Shown here one piece after another: positions 53,363 to 62,745 of a stretch of DNA of 64,000 bases. Numbering within the stretch: the first letter of the stretch is position 1; the number at the start of each line of letters is the position of its first letter. The DNA comes from an uncultured Pseudomonadota bacterium (GTDB taxonomy: Bacteria; Pseudomonadota; Alphaproteobacteria; RF32; CAG-239). The DNA is taken from positions 1 through 64,000 of the forward strand of contig CASFJK010000006.1 of assembly GCA_949295025.1 (NCBI GenBank), in the 5' to 3' direction. Under the pieces are notes generated by a model. That model did not search any database, was not told where the DNA came from, and saw nothing but the letters and a program-made list of their open reading frames with translations. The translations under genes were made by a program, and so were the position numbers.

Positions 53363-53399
53363 CAAAGGAGCTGACCGAAAACTCCAGTCAACTCCTTTG
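53363..53399 (-). promoter_or_regulatory. Hairpin between rplT and pheS
   Basis: CAAAGGAG and CTCCTTTG form an 8-bp stem, extended by TGAC/GTCA across one mismatch, enclosing CGAAAACTCCA. On the minus strand only a short T stretch (CATTTTAAAAA) follows, so it may be a partial terminator, an attenuator or a processing site controlling pheST. Confidence 0.5.
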
Positions 53400-53429
53400 T
53401 ATAAATCTAATTCTGCGAAATTGCTAAAA

Positions 53430-53789
53430 TTATTTATTCAAAGCGTTTTTTGCAGCTTCAACCAATTTGGCGAAGTTAGCAGGCTCTTTCAAAGCAATAT
53501 CAGCAAGTACTTTTCGGTCGAGTTCGATGCCGGCTTTGTTGAGCCCGCACATAAATCGAGAGTAAGTCATATCGTTCAAACGAGTAGCAGCATTGATTCT
53601 TTGAATCCACAAAGCGCGGAAACTTCTCTTTTTAGCTCTACGATCGCGATATGCATATTGTAATGCTTTTTCAACTTTTTCAACGGCAACTCTGAACACG
53701 TTGCGAGAACGACCTCTATAACCTTTAGCCATAGAGAAGATTTTTTTGTGACGAGCACGTGCAGTTACACCTCTTTTAATACGAGACAT
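53430..53789 (-). CDS. rplT: 50S ribosomal protein L20
   Basis: The 119-aa early-assembling 23S rRNA-binding protein: [58 protein letters not shown] and [20 protein letters not shown] are all characteristic. AGGAG precedes the ATG. It follows rpmI by 12 nt. The usual leader gene infC is not next to this pair, so the infC-rpmI-rplT operon seems split. Confidence 0.98.
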   Translation of the reverse strand: MSRIKRGVTARARHKKIFSMAKGYRGRSRNVFRVAVEKVEKALQYAYRDRRAKKRSFRALWIQRINAATRLNDMTYSRFMCGLNKAGIELDRKVLADIALKEPANFAKLVEAAKNALNK

Positions 53790-53801
53790 TTTTATTCACT
53801 C

Positions 53802-53999
53802 CTACAAATACGGCAAAAATTGTTTAACAATTTTAACATCGCTCTCGTTAACCAAAGTAGTTCCGCGAGCTTGTCTTTTCATTTTAGTACCTTTGTTAAA
53901 GAGCAAGTGTCTCTTATTGGCAAAGTTTCTTTTGAGTTTGCCGGTACCGGTAACGCCGAAACGTTTTTTAACGGCACTTTTATTTTTTAATTTTGGCAT
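53802..53999 (-). CDS. rpmI: 50S ribosomal protein L35
   Basis: The 65-aa protein begins MPKLKNKSAVKKRFGVTGTG and includes KRNFANKRHLLFNKGTKMKR, the L35 signature. ATG 53999 is used with AAAGGG upstream; a longer frame adding MKGIK is not typical of the family. First gene of the rpmI-rplT pair. Confidence 0.97.
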   Translation of the reverse strand: MPKLKNKSAVKKRFGVTGTGKLKRNFANKRHLLFNKGTKMKRQARGTTLVNESDVKIVKQFLPYL

Positions 54000-54125
54000 T
54001 TTAATCCCTTTCAAAAATCTAAATATTCTTGGATTTTATGAGTCTTCAGGCATGCCTTTTCGCCCGCAAGACTCCGTTTTCGCTTGATTTTATACACTCA
54101 AACTTTTGTAATTGCAAGCACATTT

Positions 54126-54842
54126 TTAATAAAAGTTTGCTTCGGGTACAAAAACCTTAGCACGCATATCAATGAGCTTCCCGTTTTCAAGTTTAACTTT
54201 TCTATCCATACGTTCTGCCAAATCCAAATTATGTGTGGCTATAAGAGCAGAAAGACCGGTTTCTTTAACGATTGATAAGAGTTCGGCAAAAACAATTTCC
54301 GAAGTTTTAGGATCAAGGTTTCCTGTCGGTTCATCTGCCAAAAGAAGTTTGGGCGCATTTGCCAAAGCTCTGGCAATAGCCACGCGTTGCTGTTCTCCTC
54401 CCGAAAGTTCTGCCGGACGATGCGTAAACCTTTTTTCCAACCCCAGACGTTTCAAAAGCCATTGCGCTCTTTCTTTTGCCTCTTTAGGCTTAGCACCGGC
54501 TATCAACTGCGGCAACATCACATTTTCGGTAGCATCAAAATCAGCCAACAGATTGTGGTATTGATACACAAATCCCAAATAATCTGAGCGCAAAGAGGTG
54601 CGCATTGCATCATTTAATTTGCTGCAATTTTGCCCATTAAGATAAATATCCCCGGCTGTCGGTCTGTCTAACAAACCGGCAATTTGCAACAAAGTCGATT
54701 TACCTGAACCAGATGGTCCAACCAAAGCTATAATTTCTCCGGCTTCAATATCTAAATCCACCTCTCGCAACACTTCAAGAGTTTGACCACCTTGCTTATA
54801 AGTTTTAACAATTTTTTTCAATTCTAAAGTCGGACTATTCAT
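54126..54842 (-). CDS. lolD: Lipoprotein-releasing ABC transporter ATP-binding protein LolD
   Basis: ATPase that drives release of outer-membrane lipoproteins from the inner membrane to LolA. The 238-aa protein has Walker A GPSGSGKSTLLQIAGLLD, the signature LSGGEQQRVAIARALAN, Walker B LLLADEPTGNLD and the H-loop ATHNLDLA. Start ATG 54842 lies inside the last codons of the permease gene, an 8-bp overlap. The family also includes MacB/FtsE-like ATPases, but pairing with a LolC/E permease supports LolD. Confidence 0.94.
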   Translation of the reverse strand: MNSPTLELKKIVKTYKQGGQTLEVLREVDLDIEAGEIIALVGPSGSGKSTLLQIAGLLDRPTAGDIYLNGQNCSKLNDAMRTSLRSDYLGFVYQYHNLLADFDATENVMLPQLIAGAKPKEAKERAQWLLKRLGLEKRFTHRPAELSGGEQQRVAIARALANAPKLLLADEPTGNLDPKTSEIVFAELLSIVKETGLSALIATHNLDLAERMDRKVKLENGKLIDMRAKVFVPEANFY

Positions 54843-56082
54843 AACGCAAAGCCTCCACCGGATCAAATTTTGCCGCACGATAAGCCGGATATAACGTTGC
54901 TAAGAAAGACAATAGTAAAGAAATTCCAACCACAACGCTCACTTCTAAATAATCAACCTTTGCCGGTAATTGTGAAAGGAAATATATTTCTGCCGAGAAC
55001 AAATCTCGTCCCGCAAGTTGTTGCAAAAATTGACGAATAGCCTCAATATTATCACAGAACAACAAACCCAAAACCAAACCTAAAGCCGTTCCGACAAAAC
55101 CGATAAAAGCACCATCCATAAAGAAAATTCGCATAATCATTCCTTTGGTAGCACCCATCGTGCGCAACACAGCAATATCTCGGCCTTTGTCTTTCACAAG
55201 CATAATCAAACCGGTAATAATATTAAACGCAGCCACAAGAATAATCAGTGTTAAAATGATAAACATCACATTGCGTTCAACTTCAATCGCATTAAAGAAA
55301 GCAGAGTTTGATTGTTTCCAATCATAAACATAACCTGCCCCACCAATACTTTCTTCAATTGTGCGACGAACCGGTGTCAGATATTTTTCATCATCCAAAG
55401 TCACATCGATATGGGTTACGCCGTTTTTCATACCAAAATAAGTTTGCGCAGTATCAAGCGGCATAAAAATAAAATTGGCATCATATTCAAACATACCGGC
55501 ATTAAACGTACCAATCACACGATAAGATTTCATTCTTGGTACCGTACCAAAAGCTGTCACTTTTCCGTTTGGTGAAATAAGTGTAATTTCATCACCGATA
55601 ACAACGCCCATTTTTTGCGCCATGCGATACCCCATAATAACAGAGTTGCCGTAAAATTCATCCATATTTACATTGGCAACGGCTTTGCGCAGCACATCTT
55701 TTTTCATAATATCTTCTTTGTTCAAACCTCTGACCATTCCCCCCTCAGCAGCTTTTCCTGCAGAAACGAGGAGCTGATTTTCAATCATCGGCATCACAAT
55801 TTTTACATGTTCAAACTCGGCAATATCTTTAATGGCTTGCTCATAATTGTTAAACGGAAATCCTGAAGGCGACATAATTCCGATATGTCCGTTAATACCC
55901 AGGATTCGTGATAACAGTTCCTGTCTAAAACCATTCATCACCGACATCACAATAATAAGAGTTGCCACACCCAAAGCAATGCCTGTAAAAGCAAAACCGG
56001 TAATCACCGAAATAAAGCCTTCTTTGCGTTTGGCTCGAAGATAGCGCTTGGCAACCAATCTTTCAAATTTTGAAAACAACAT
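54835..56082 (-). CDS. lolC: Lipoprotein-releasing ABC transporter permease LolC/LolE type
   Basis: A 415-aa inner-membrane permease with the topology of one N-terminal helix (GFAFTGIALGVATLIIVMSVMN), a large periplasmic domain and three C-terminal helices (ILTLIILVAAFNIITGLIML onward), ending KFDPVEALRYE as in LolC/E. Only one permease gene is present, as in many alphaproteobacteria where a single LolF-like protein replaces LolC and LolE. GGAG lies 9 nt before ATG 56082; the track-length start further upstream overlaps that site. Confidence 0.94.
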   Translation of the reverse strand: MLFSKFERLVAKRYLRAKRKEGFISVITGFAFTGIALGVATLIIVMSVMNGFRQELLSRILGINGHIGIMSPSGFPFNNYEQAIKDIAEFEHVKIVMPMIENQLLVSAGKAAEGGMVRGLNKEDIMKKDVLRKAVANVNMDEFYGNSVIMGYRMAQKMGVVIGDEITLISPNGKVTAFGTVPRMKSYRVIGTFNAGMFEYDANFIFMPLDTAQTYFGMKNGVTHIDVTLDDEKYLTPVRRTIEESIGGAGYVYDWKQSNSAFFNAIEVERNVMFIILTLIILVAAFNIITGLIMLVKDKGRDIAVLRTMGATKGMIMRIFFMDGAFIGFVGTALGLVLGLLFCDNIEAIRQFLQQLAGRDLFSAEIYFLSQLPAKVDYLEVSVVVGISLLLSFLATLYPAYRAAKFDPVEALRYE

Positions 56083-56145
56083 CAATAAAATCTCCATAAA
56101 CTTAATTTAAGTTATACGGATTTTGTTACGATTATGCAACCAAGC

Positions 56146-56766
56146 TTAATTGGGTGTGTATAAATTACGCAAAAGTTCAGCAACTTTCTGAGCTATACTA
56201 TCTCTATCAAAAACAATAGCATGAATACCGATAGATTCTGCAGCTTCTACATTTTTTAGCTTATCATCAACAAAAATCACTTCTTTGGGAAGAGCATTTA
56301 ATTTCTGCAACACCATTTGATAAATTTTAACGTCGGGTTTTAATAATCCCAATTCATAAGACACAAAAATATTCTTTTTGCGCGTTAATCCGGCTGCTGT
56401 GTTTGCCAAATTAGGCAAAGCATTGGACAACAAACAGACTTCAATATTTTGGTGTTTTAAAAAGTTTATCACTTTCATGGTTTCGGGATACATTTCGCCA
56501 ACGCCTTTGTGCATGGCTTCATTTATTTCAGCTTCAATTTCGGGAACATAAGCAAAATCACAAAACGCACACAACTTCCGACAAAATTCGGAAAAATCAA
56601 TTTCTCCTTTCATAAAAGGTTTATAGTCAAAACCTTTCACTCCGCCTTTAGAGATAAATTCTTTTTTATTTTGAGATTTTTCATAACAATACTGATTAAG
56701 AGGCTCCAAAGAATAAGGATAACAAACCTGCCCCACATCAAAAATGCAATATTTTATCTTATTCAA
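56146..56766 (-). CDS. HAD-superfamily hydrolase (subfamily IA)
   Basis: A 206-aa phosphatase-like protein. Motif I reads YCIFDVGQVCYPYS: the second acid of DxD is replaced by Gly-Gln (DVGQ), motif II is LLSNALPNLA, Lys in GLLKPDVKIY and motif IV is VIFVDDKLKNVEAAESIG. The start is taken as TTG 56766 since AAGGAG lies 6 nt upstream. The altered motif I suggests changed or lost phosphatase activity, or a different hydrolase such as an epoxide-hydrolase-like fold protein. Confidence 0.83.
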   Translation of the reverse strand: MNKIKYCIFDVGQVCYPYSLEPLNQYCYEKSQNKKEFISKGGVKGFDYKPFMKGEIDFSEFCRKLCAFCDFAYVPEIEAEINEAMHKGVGEMYPETMKVINFLKHQNIEVCLLSNALPNLANTAAGLTRKKNIFVSYELGLLKPDVKIYQMVLQKLNALPKEVIFVDDKLKNVEAAESIGIHAIVFDRDSIAQKVAELLRNLYTPN

Positions 56767-56782
56767 AAGCGTCTCCTTAAAC

Positions 56783-56820
56783 AAAAAAAAGCGCGTCTGC
56801 TTTTTAACAAACGCGCTTTT
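56783..56820 (-). terminator. Terminator after galU
   Basis: AAAAGCGCGT pairs with ACGCGCTTTT; on the minus strand a run of eight Ts follows just before the HAD gene's ribosome site. Confidence 0.9.
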
Positions 56821-56827
56821 ATAATTC

Positions 56828-57718
56828 TTAAACCAACATGGTGTTCAACAATTCTTGGCAATAAGCTCTCATCTCGGGCTTTGTCATCAATGTCAATTTC
56901 ATGTTTGCTTTTTCAAGCTCTTGGTTTGTACCGCAATCAAGGCGCATCACATCACACAACACACCGGTCAGCTTCATGCCTCTTTCGGCAGCCAAGCCCA
57001 TAGCATCGGCCAAGTTAATTTCCCCATTGGTACCTTTACGAACTTCCGGCAAAATATCCATAATTTCATTAGGCAAGATGTAAGGTCCCATGCTGGCATA
57101 ATTAGACGGCACATTCTCCAAAGCCGGTTTTTCGATTTTGCCTTTGGCGTGAACTTTACGACCATCACGAACAGCCCCAATAAGAGCTCCGTAACGAACC
57201 ATTTGTTCACGAGGAAATTCCATAATATTTTCGACCATGCCGCCTTCTTCTTCATACACATCCAAAAGCTGTTTCAAGACACCTTCCCCATGTGTATTGA
57301 TATAAACATCATCCGGCCACATAACCACAAAATCTCTGTCACCGACGATATCTTTTGCCATCAAAACAGCATGACCGTTACCCAAAGGTTCTTTTTGCTC
57401 AGCAAAAGAAAACTTCATTCCGGCAGGAATAATATCTTGAACAACTTTTAACAAGTCGAGTTTATTTTTCTCTTTCAAATGCTGCTCCAACCACGGATAC
57501 GGTGAAAAATATTTTTCAAACAAATGTTTGCAAGATTGGTCACTGTAAATAAAGACAATCTCTTTAATACCAATTTCCACACATGCATTAACGGCATATT
57601 GAATAATCGGCAAATTATTCAGTGTTAAAAAGCCTTTATGCAAAACTTTGGTTGCAGGTAAATTGCGTGTAGACAATCCAGCCACAGGCAAAATACAAAC
57701 TTCAGGTTTTCTTGTCAT
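56828..57718 (-). CDS. galU: UTP-glucose-1-phosphate uridylyltransferase
   Basis: Makes UDP-glucose for lipopolysaccharide and polysaccharide synthesis. The 296-aa protein starts CILPVAGLSTRNLPATK, the nucleotidyltransferase loop in a modified form (family GxGTR reads GLSTR), with KEPLGNGHAVLMAKD, VVMWPDDVYI, GKIEKP and RGMKLTGVLCDVMRLDCGT following. ATG 57718 is used with GGAG upstream. Confidence 0.93.
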   Translation of the reverse strand: MTRKPEVCILPVAGLSTRNLPATKVLHKGFLTLNNLPIIQYAVNACVEIGIKEIVFIYSDQSCKHLFEKYFSPYPWLEQHLKEKNKLDLLKVVQDIIPAGMKFSFAEQKEPLGNGHAVLMAKDIVGDRDFVVMWPDDVYINTHGEGVLKQLLDVYEEEGGMVENIMEFPREQMVRYGALIGAVRDGRKVHAKGKIEKPALENVPSNYASMGPYILPNEIMDILPEVRKGTNGEINLADAMGLAAERGMKLTGVLCDVMRLDCGTNQELEKANMKLTLMTKPEMRAYCQELLNTMLV

Positions 57719-57786
57719 CGGATTCTCCAAAATAATGAACGTTTTTTATGCTTAAAATATAACACACAAAAGACAATTCACAAGAG

Positions 57787-60700
57787 CTATTTCTTAATTA
57801 TCACACCCGATGCTTTAGAAATTTCACCACTAACTTTTTTTACCACACTGTTTGTATTTTCAACAACATTTTCTGCCGGGGCATTAGAACGTTTTACAAC
57901 CGACACGCTTTTTATTTTTGGTTCTTTTTCATTAAAATCTAAAACCTGCGTATCTTTATTTTCAAGAGCTTCTTCCGACTTTTCAATATCTTCCAAATCT
58001 CTGACCACGGTTTTACTAACACCTGTTCCTTTGACAGAAATACTTCCGGTATTTTCTTCCAACTTTTTCTTAATTTCAGCTTCTCTTTTTTGCTTTTGAT
58101 AAGTTTCTTCGGCAATTTTTACGCGTTCATCGGCATAAGAAAACAATTGTTCAAAAGCAGCTTTAATATCCGGCAAATAATGATTAACATCTTCTTCAAA
58201 TGCAGAAACTTCTTGAAAAGCCTTATCTAAATCAAATTCTGTTGCATTAGCCGGCAAATTATAATCAGCATTCACTTTTTCATTAATTTTATTCAAAGCA
58301 ATAATCAAACCTTGAAAACTTGCATTCAAACGGACAAAGTTTTCATCTTTATCCAAAGAATAAGTTGTTTCAATTTGAGAAAGTCTGCCATCGAGCTCAG
58401 CTTTTTGCTGATTATATTTTTCAGCATATTGCTCAGCTTCCATATCTTGTTGATTGATGTATTTTTGTTTTTCTTCAATAGAATAACGCAAATTATCCGC
58501 ATTCAACTTTTTCAATTCTTCTTTCAAGTCATTTATATATTTCTGATTACTTTCATTACGGGCTTTCACCCCGGCAATGATTTCAGAAGTTATCTCCGGA
58601 TTTTGAGATGTTAATTTTATTTCGGACAAATCAGCCTCAATTTTATCCAACCGTTGCTCCAATGAAGTAAATTGTTTCAATATATCATCTCGTTGCGCTT
58701 TTTGTTTTTTCAGCGCCATATCCGGACGGACAACATTTTCCAACTCGCTTTCCATGGCCTGTGTTTGCAATAAAGTATCAGCCAATTCTTTGCGCAATTT
58801 TTCTTTTTGAGCTGCTAATTCAGCCTCTTCTTTAGCCTGAATTTCTTGTTGTCTCTTGTTGTACATCATTGCTAAATCATCAATATTAACATCCAAATCA
58901 GGTGCCGATAAAGAACCACTATAGACGATAGAAAAATTAGGCAAATAATCCGGTTGAATAAAATCAATATCAAAACCGATATCCCCTCCCCAACTGGTTA
59001 AAGAAACATTCGTATTCTGCATTGCAACAAATAAATCATTACTCCAGCGACTGTCATTAATGATTAAGATACCATTATTTATGGCAAAATTACCATCAAT
59101 TGTTGTCAATGTTTCAGAACCATCGGTCAATTTGCTCTTTACAAAATTAATCAATCCTTGAGAAGATTTTCTGTTGAGCAAATCATCATAAATGGCTTTA
59201 ATATTCCAACCTTTCATAACCCCGTTAAAAATTTGGAACTGCCCATCGGCACGCAATCTTGCATACATATCTGCAAAAGATGTTGCTTCTGTCACATAAC
59301 GAGAAGACAGATTCAATTTACCCCCTTGCAAACCATATTTAGCGCCACTGAATTTTACAGCATTAATGTCATAATTTTCTAAACTCAGGTTACCTTTAAT
59401 CATGGGCTGTTCCAGATTCATGGATAAGTCAAAATCTGTTTTAATTTTTCCGCCTCCAAAATCGGCACTAAAGTCTGATAATTTTGCCACATTTCCTTGC
59501 GAAACATAGTTAAACTTACAATAATCAAAATTCCAATCTCGATATGAGAGACGAGAAATATCAAACTTGCCTTGAAAATCAAAACTGGTTAAAAAGTCAA
59601 AATTGAATTTTTCATCATCAAAAAACGGTTGTGCCAAAAAATCAATCTTATCATTGCTCTGCGGGCGGAAAGAATTTTTTTGCGCATTTTTTACCCGAGC
59701 ATTATTATAAAAGAACTTATCCAACTCAAAGCGATTAATTTTCAAATCTGTCATAATGCTGGGTCTGCCGTTTATGTTATCATAAGACGCCATACCTTCA
59801 AAAGTATTAGATCCTATATTAAACTGCATATTTGAAGCTTTAAAATGACGGCTGTTTCCATCAATTTTGGTTTTCAAATTAAACAACCCTAAAACATATG
59901 TTTGTGGTGCATATTCAAACCCTAAATCATTAACTGTTTTTACAAAATCAGGACTTTTGAGCTCCAAACTACCATTAAGCACATAATCACCATTTTTCAG
60001 TTCAACCACACCACCATAATCCACATCAATATCATCAAGTTTGGCAATACTTTTTGTAGCAAAACGATCGGCAAAACCGGTAACAATGCCCTTAATCACA
60101 AAATTCTTAAATTTTTTGGCATCAATACCTAAAATAGGCATATTCATTTTGGTCACAAATTCATTAAAGTTTTTTGTATCCAAATCAAACTTTAAATTTT
60201 CAACTTCTGCTTTTTGCCCAAAACCTTTCAATGTGCCTTTCAAATCAAGTTTTGCACCGGCCATATCATTAATAGTGAAAGAACTTAAGCTCAATTGTCC
60301 TTTTTGCAAACTACCGTTCAATGCCACTCCGTTATAAGGTAACGAATTATAAATAACGGTATCGGCATTCAAACGCAATTCTGCATAAATATCGGGACTA
60401 ATCTGTACTTTTTGAAAACGATTATTCATATTTTCAGCCCAAGATACATCGGCAGCACTTTGTGACCAAAGCGGAAAATAATCATCAACATTAAATACCG
60501 TCGTCTTCAAGCCGGCATATAAATTGATATTCTTATCATTAATCAAACCAATCTCACCTAAAATGGTACTATTATCCAAATTCAAGCTAATATTTCCAAT
60601 ACTGAGTTTGTTAAAATTACCGGCAACACCTGCGCTTAAATTAACTCTGCGCAACAATGTATCTTTAGAAATTTTTGGAGTAATTCCAAGCCAAGCCAAT

Positions 60701-62232
60701 GTCTGTCTAAATTCATCTGTCTTTAATTTTGGTTGTAAATTAAAAGTCAAATAGCCTAAATCTGAATAAATATCACCTTTTAATGATACGGCAGTATCTC
60801 CGGGAAGCACAGCGCTTAAATCACGTACCGTAATTTTATTATTTATCACATCCAAACTGACTTTAAAATCTTTAATTGCCTGATTATTGTAAGTTGCTTT
60901 CACGGCTTTAACATCTGCCAACAAATCAAAGCCCAATTCTGGATTATAATTTGCTTCTCCGCCTTTATATTTATTCCACAATTCTTGAAACAAATTCACA
61001 ATCGGAGTCATTTCCAAACTTGCAAAATTAAATCCGAACTCAACCTTAGGACGAAAATCTTCACCTTGTTTTCCTGAATTATATTCTCCCGCAGTTAAAG
61101 GAATAAGCAAATTTCCAGCGCCTGCAGATGCACCATATTTGGCAGCAAAATTAGTAATTTCAATCTTTTGTTTATTACTCTTTAACTCAAGTGTAAGAGC
61201 CAAAGGATAATCATATTCAGGTTTCAATTTATATTTGTCAGAATTTGAATTAATAAAATCTACCAATTTTTTTGATTCAAAAATCAAATTACCGTTAACG
61301 GCATTATTTTGAGGCAAAACAGAACCGTCAAAACGAACAAATGTTTCCGTACTGGGCTGATTAATAACCGCATTTATTGATGTTGAAAGTCCACTTGTAA
61401 TTTTACCGATAGAAAAAGCAAAACCTTCTGGATTCTCATTTTTAATATATGTTCCTTCAATTCGATACGGACCAAAAATACTCTGGGCTATAACTTCGGC
61501 ATTAATATTATTGATTGTATAATTTTTTTCTCGCAAACTATCCACCCAATGAATTGTGGCATTTTTAACCAAAACACTATCAAGTGTTATTTGCATATTT
61601 TCCAAATTAGACCATTGCTTGTCTGTTAAAGGTGTATCCCAGTTCAGTTTATTATTTTCTAACAATTCCAAACGAATATCTGGTTCCACCAAAGACATCA
61701 TTTTCACATCAAAATCACCATTCATAACAGATTTTAATGTCAAATCGGCAACCAACGACTTTATCTGCGCTAAAGGTTCATCACTTTCTTCTCCTTGATT
61801 ATATATTTTAATATTTTCTGCCTGCAAATTCGGAGAAGGGAATAAGGTTAAATTTACCGGTCCTTCAAAAACAATTTTCTTTCCGGTAATATTAGAAAAT
61901 TCTGCGGCAATCTTATCTTTATGCTGATTCCAATCTATATTAGAGATATAATAATATCCGCCCCCTATAAGAGCTACCAACAAAAGTACAACCGAGACAA
62001 CAACAATTTTAACCACGCTGATTTTACGCGTTGGCATATCAACATTTTCAACATAAGCTGCGTCCTGCGCATAATCTTCATGTCCACCCTGTGCCAAATG
62101 TTCTTCACCAAGCATTTCTTCTGCTCCTTGAAAGTTAGGCTCAGCTTCCGCTCCCATATTTTCTTCTACGGCACCTTTTTTACTGAATTTATTTTTATAT
62201 GCAGCCAATTTTGCAGCCAAAGATTGAAACAT
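57787..62232 (-). CDS. AsmA-family protein with C-terminal coiled coil
   Basis: A 1481-aa inner-membrane-anchored periplasmic protein. A 70-residue acidic cytoplasmic N-terminus leads to one membrane helix (VVKIVVVSVVLLLVALIGGG), then the AsmA N-terminal domain (ITGKKIVFEGPVNLTLFPSP) and a long beta-rich bridge-like region with the AsmA C-terminal block (LSLENYDINAVKFSG). AsmA/TamB-type proteins are thought to move phospholipids between membranes. Residues about 1120-1375 form an added charged coiled coil (EEAELAAQKEKLRKELAD). ATG 62232 is preferred; 62241 overlaps GGAG. Confidence 0.88.
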   Translation of the reverse strand: MFQSLAAKLAAYKNKFSKKGAVEENMGAEAEPNFQGAEEMLGEEHLAQGGHEDYAQDAAYVENVDMPTRKISVVKIVVVSVVLLLVALIGGGYYYISNIDWNQHKDKIAAEFSNITGKKIVFEGPVNLTLFPSPNLQAENIKIYNQGEESDEPLAQIKSLVADLTLKSVMNGDFDVKMMSLVEPDIRLELLENNKLNWDTPLTDKQWSNLENMQITLDSVLVKNATIHWVDSLREKNYTINNINAEVIAQSIFGPYRIEGTYIKNENPEGFAFSIGKITSGLSTSINAVINQPSTETFVRFDGSVLPQNNAVNGNLIFESKKLVDFINSNSDKYKLKPEYDYPLALTLELKSNKQKIEITNFAAKYGASAGAGNLLIPLTAGEYNSGKQGEDFRPKVEFGFNFASLEMTPIVNLFQELWNKYKGGEANYNPELGFDLLADVKAVKATYNNQAIKDFKVSLDVINNKITVRDLSAVLPGDTAVSLKGDIYSDLGYLTFNLQPKLKTDEFRQTLAWLGITPKISKDTLLRRVNLSAGVAGNFNKLSIGNISLNLDNSTILGEIGLINDKNINLYAGLKTTVFNVDDYFPLWSQSAADVSWAENMNNRFQKVQISPDIYAELRLNADTVIYNSLPYNGVALNGSLQKGQLSLSSFTINDMAGAKLDLKGTLKGFGQKAEVENLKFDLDTKNFNEFVTKMNMPILGIDAKKFKNFVIKGIVTGFADRFATKSIAKLDDIDVDYGGVVELKNGDYVLNGSLELKSPDFVKTVNDLGFEYAPQTYVLGLFNLKTKIDGNSRHFKASNMQFNIGSNTFEGMASYDNINGRPSIMTDLKINRFELDKFFYNNARVKNAQKNSFRPQSNDKIDFLAQPFFDDEKFNFDFLTSFDFQGKFDISRLSYRDWNFDYCKFNYVSQGNVAKLSDFSADFGGGKIKTDFDLSMNLEQPMIKGNLSLENYDINAVKFSGAKYGLQGGKLNLSSRYVTEATSFADMYARLRADGQFQIFNGVMKGWNIKAIYDDLLNRKSSQGLINFVKSKLTDGSETLTTIDGNFAINNGILIINDSRWSNDLFVAMQNTNVSLTSWGGDIGFDIDFIQPDYLPNFSIVYSGSLSAPDLDVNIDDLAMMYNKRQQEIQAKEEAELAAQKEKLRKELADTLLQTQAMESELENVVRPDMALKKQKAQRDDILKQFTSLEQRLDKIEADLSEIKLTSQNPEITSEIIAGVKARNESNQKYINDLKEELKKLNADNLRYSIEEKQKYINQQDMEAEQYAEKYNQQKAELDGRLSQIETTYSLDKDENFVRLNASFQGLIIALNKINEKVNADYNLPANATEFDLDKAFQEVSAFEEDVNHYLPDIKAAFEQLFSYADERVKIAEETYQKQKREAEIKKKLEENTGSISVKGTGVSKTVVRDLEDIEKSEEALENKDTQVLDFNEKEPKIKSVSVVKRSNAPAENVVENTNSVVKKVSGEISKASGVIIKK

Positions 62233-62325
62233 TTGCGTCATCTCCGCAGATTAATAAATATTAAAGATTCTAAGTTTATGCTTTTATCATACACTAGATT
62301 AATTAATAAAACTTTTAAGGTCAAC

Positions 62326-62745
62326 ATGCAAGAAATGAACATTTCATCAACTGAAAAAAAATTATACGAACTCGCAAAAAACATTAGCCATAATGCCTAT
62401 GTTCCCTATTCTCACTTTCCTGTTGGAGCTGCCATAGAAAGCAGCCGCCACAATTTTTACAGTGGATGTAACGTTGAAAATATTTCTTATCCAAATGGAA
62501 CTTGTGCAGAAACAGGTGCCATTGCTGCCATGGTTGCTGGCGGTGATACAAAAATCTCCCAAATTTTGGTCTATGCCGATACTGAAGAACTAATCATCCC
62601 TTGTGGCGCTTGCTTACAAAGGATTAAAGAGTTTTCTAACGATTCGACCATTGTTCTGTTAGCCAACGCCCAAGGCATACAAAAAAGCTTCAAACTTGCA
62701 GAGCTCTTACCATTCGGATTCGCAAACTCGGAGTTAAAAAAATGA
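62326..62745 (+). CDS. cdd: Cytidine deaminase
   Basis: Deaminates cytidine and deoxycytidine to uridine forms. The 139-aa protein is of the small tetrameric type, with YVPYSHFPVGAAIES, the catalytic NGTCAETGAIAAM (zinc Cys and Glu) and PCGACLQ (two more zinc Cys). AAGG precedes ATG 62326 by 5 nt. It is followed by punA with a four-base overlap and then deoC, forming a nucleoside salvage operon. Confidence 0.95.
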   Translation: MQEMNISSTEKKLYELAKNISHNAYVPYSHFPVGAAIESSRHNFYSGCNVENISYPNGTCAETGAIAAMVAGGDTKISQILVYADTEELIIPCGACLQRIKEFSNDSTIVLLANAQGIQKSFKLAELLPFGFANSELKK

